34,209 nucleotides of DNA from Hohaiivirga sp031547465. GTDB taxonomy: Bacteria; Pseudomonadota; Alphaproteobacteria; Rhizobiales; Beijerinckiaceae. Positions 33,601 to 34,209 of the stretch are shown here, one piece after another. Every line of letters begins with the position of its first letter. Position 1 is the stretch's first letter. The DNA lies in contig JAVBRX010000087.1 of assembly GCA_031547465.1 (NCBI GenBank), positions 1 to 34,209 of the forward strand. Direction: 5' to 3'. Made by a program: the position numbers and the translations under genes. The notes under the pieces were generated by a model. That model did not search any database, was not told where the DNA came from, and worked only from the letters and a program-made list of their open reading frames with translations.

Positions 33601-33675
33601 GGGGCTACCTTGCTGACGCTCCTGTTCCTTCCCGCCCTTTATATTGCCTGGTTCAGGATCAAGGAGCCGGAGTGA
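30601..33675 (+). CDS. RND efflux pump permease (AcrB/HAE1 type)
   Basis: The 1024-residue proton-driven exporter has the AcrB layout: a first transmembrane helix near residues 13-31, a large periplasmic loop (about 35-330), six helices (about 335-535), a second periplasmic loop and a final helix group (about 850-1015). The proton-relay Asp pair of TM4 is present (GLLVDDAMITVEMM, matching AcrB Asp407-Asp408). In TM10 the region aligned with AcrB Lys940 reads GMIIRNSVILID, so an arginine takes the lysine's place, a form I recall in a subset of this family. It is coupled to the adaptor gene by the ATGA overlap. Solvent, dye, bile or metal specificity cannot be told. Confidence 0.93.
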   Translation: MSHFNLSEWAVRHRTLVLFFMLLCVVMGVRSYWELGRQEDPDFSVPTMVIQTNWPGATAADTMLQVTERIEKKLQETPYFDYVKSYTKPGQSVVYVNLKESTTPEQIAWTWYQVRKKISDIRTTLPADIQGPFFNDEFGDVFGIVYGLTYDGFTLRETRDFAETARTEFLRAPDVAKVEIFGDQQEKIYLTISPQKLASLGVNTQQIAAALAEQNAVLPSGIINTSTENILMEVSGALLSVQNIKAIRLYVNNRFYNLSDLATVEHGYADPPSKLFRVNGKPAIGIGLSMRTGGNNLEFGQNLERISEELQARFPVGINVERVSNQPEVVTKAIGSFTEALFEAIIIVLAVSFLSLGLRAGLVVALSIPLVLSIVFAGMELWGISLQRISLGALIIALGLLVDDAMITVEMMISKIEEGFDRMKAATFAYTSTAFPMLTGTLVTIFGFWPIGFAKNGTGQYCFSLFAVIAISLVASWFVAVIFSPVIGVTVLSSKFIKKKDASEGHGSSVILSYFRHVLLLCMRHRWLTLIVTLGIFILSLVGTRFIQQQFFPGSDRPEVMVTLNTPKYSSIYDTRAEADKVQKILEDDKALGAESNIISYSAYIGGGAIRFYLPMDVQLDNDFISQFIIVTKDLAARDRLMDKLNQGTAGIDFDNVVVRVQRLELGPPIGWPVQYRVSGATPDEAREIASRMAQILEDSGLTRTVNFDWFEKNKALRVEVNQDKARQIGLSSEELSKAFQAVLSGQSITQIRDSIYLIDLVGRGDASNRNSVEAVRSLQIQLPNNASVSLGDIATVTYALEDGYVWRRDRLPTITVQADPAPGLEAPTVFSRLRPQIQAFAKTLAPGQLIVEGGTVEKSSQSNAALAAEMPTMAALMLIVLMIQLQSFSRLFLVISVAPLGIIGVVVALLGTGTPMGFVSILGIIALAGMIIRNSVILIDQIEHNHTAGLDPWHAVVEATLHRLRPILLTASAAILGMIPILRDVFWGPMACTVIGGLAGATLLTLLFLPALYIAWFRIKEPE

Positions 33676-33720
33676 GCATTGGCAGGCGGGTCTTACAAGT
33701 ATGAATACCTTCATGTGATC

Positions 33721-33765
33721 TGAATCTCTGAACATCCGATGATGTTCAGAGATTCAACTTTTCCT
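33721..33765 (+). terminator. Strong intrinsic terminator after the RND permease gene
   Basis: TGAATCTCTGAACATC (33721-33736) pairs perfectly with GATGTTCAGAGATTCA (33741-33756), a 16-bp stem with a CGAT loop, followed by ACTTTTCC. It lies 45 bp after the permease stop. The stem is long and modest in GC, so it could also mark a bidirectional end. Confidence 0.88.
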
Positions 33766-33831
33766 CCTCGCCAAAGCTCCTTCATTGACTCTCCAACGAG
33801 AGCCAAGGGGGAATGCTTGCGCTCAGGTTAT

Positions 33832-33845
33832 TTGCAATATTGCAA
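33832..33845. repeat. Perfect 14-bp palindrome TTGCAATATTGCAA
   Basis: The sequence is its own reverse complement over all 14 bases. A second, interrupted one, TGAAC-GAC-GTTCA, lies at 33917-33929. Both could be dimer-bound operators for a gene beyond the window, but no partner is visible. Confidence 0.5.
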
Positions 33846-33975
33846 GAAAGCAGGAATTATCACTTAAATTTTGAGGGTGTTTTTGCTCCTTTATCCCCAG
33901 GGGGAGGATTTTGATGTGAACGACGTTCATTGAATTTCCTGGCGGTTTTCGGACATTTTGCGGTTGCATCTCAAG

Positions 33976-33984
33976 TTATCCACA
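33976..33984 (+). promoter_or_regulatory. Consensus DnaA box TTATCCACA
   Basis: The nonamer matches the E. coli DnaA box exactly. A one-mismatch copy (TTATCCCCA) lies at 33891-33899 in the same non-coding stretch. One or two boxes do not make an origin, and DnaA also acts as a transcription regulator. Confidence 0.45.
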
Positions 33985-34086
33985 GGCTCCCGGCGAAGGG
34001 GCCGAAAAGACTAGCGGTTTGATATTTCGTTGAAATCTCATTTATGCAAAGAACATTTTCTTTGCCACAAAATATTTCTCACGAGA

Positions 34087-34199
34087 GCGTGGCATTTCTT
34101 GCCAACGGTGGACCCATTGCAGAATAAGGCGTTGAAGGGGGCAATTCTGGTTTTTTGGCACTTTTGCGTGGCATTTCTTGCCAACGGTGAACCGGTTGC
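34087..34199 (+). repeat. Direct repeat, 34 bp, two copies 79 bp apart
   Basis: Copies at 34087-34120 and 34166-34199 agree at 31 of 34 positions; the first 24 bases are identical. The core holds an inverted repeat TGGCA-TTTCT-TGCCA. The second copy runs to within 10 bases of the window end, so more copies may follow. Confidence 0.85.
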
Positions 34200-34209
34200 T
34201 GGCCAACCC

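Larger units (their letters stand above)
33676..34209. other. Non-coding end of the window with palindromes, DnaA box and direct repeats
   Basis: These 534 bp have no gene I can support. They contain, in order, a strong terminator (33721-33765), palindromes at 33832-33845 and 33917-33929, near-consensus and consensus DnaA boxes (33891 and 33976), and a 34-bp direct repeat (34087 and 34166). A frame open from about 34021 to the window end has no motif and no ribosome-binding site. Confidence 0.6.

Noticed and set aside
32809..33735. 308-residue minus-strand ORF opposite the RND permease gene
   Set aside because: It lies entirely opposite a clear gene, is rich in His/Asp/Arg as shadows of GC-rich genes usually are, and has no motif.
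34087..34110. TGGCA...TTGC in the terminal repeat as a sigma-54 promoter
   Set aside because: Spacing between GG and GC is 8 nt instead of the required 10, and the same bases form an inverted repeat.
1..34209. tRNA, rRNA, CRISPR array, insertion sequence or prophage
   Set aside because: No cloverleaf, repeat-spacer series, transposase motif or phage gene was found on either strand.

Overview
The window looks like part of an alphaproteobacterial chromosome. The proteins read as alphaproteobacterial, and several neighbourhoods are typical of the class: a MoaB/CinA-type protein next to gpt, sfsA close to map and radC, and a liv operon carrying a small membrane protein between livF and livK. The genus cannot be named from the sequence alone. 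Coding DNA is moderately GC-rich. A few intergenic stretches, above all about 24840-25080, are strikingly AT-rich.

Layout. (1) 1-1820, plus strand: the 3' part of a biotin-dependent acyl-CoA carboxyltransferase, a small OadG/MmdD-like protein and a biotin carrier protein, closed by a shared bidirectional terminator. (2) 7512-1882, minus strand: five closely packed genes, namely a CinA/MoaB-like protein, gpt, a stand-alone acyl-CoA/acyl-ACP synthetase, a membrane-anchored beta-propeller-like protein and a MuiA-type DUF4139 protein. (3) 7689-11075: sfsA, a convergent FkbM methyltransferase, then map and radC. map carries an in-frame amber codon that removes its last metal ligand. (4) 11115-17744: a flavin reductase-like gene (minus), then a complete branched-chain amino-acid ABC transporter, livHMGF, DUF6867-like gene, livK. 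(5) 17938-24489: a large secreted protein of unknown function, a TIGR03862-type flavoprotein translationally coupled to recQ, and on the minus strand a glutathione S-transferase and an ExoD-type membrane protein. (6) 24490-29138: an AT-rich 0.8-kb leader region followed by an arginine decarboxylase (adiA) and an AdiC-type antiporter, together an arginine-dependent acid-resistance module. (7) 29510-33675: an RND efflux pair (lipoprotein adaptor and permease). (8) 33676-34209: non-coding DNA with a terminator, palindromes, a consensus DnaA box and a 34-bp direct repeat.

The points most worth a second look are the amber codon in map, the possible leader-peptide/alternative-hairpin control region in front of adiA, altered guanidinium-site residues in the AdiC homologue, and the repeat- and DnaA-box-bearing non-coding end of the window. 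All functional statements rest on reading motifs and on remembered family sequences. No database search was possible.
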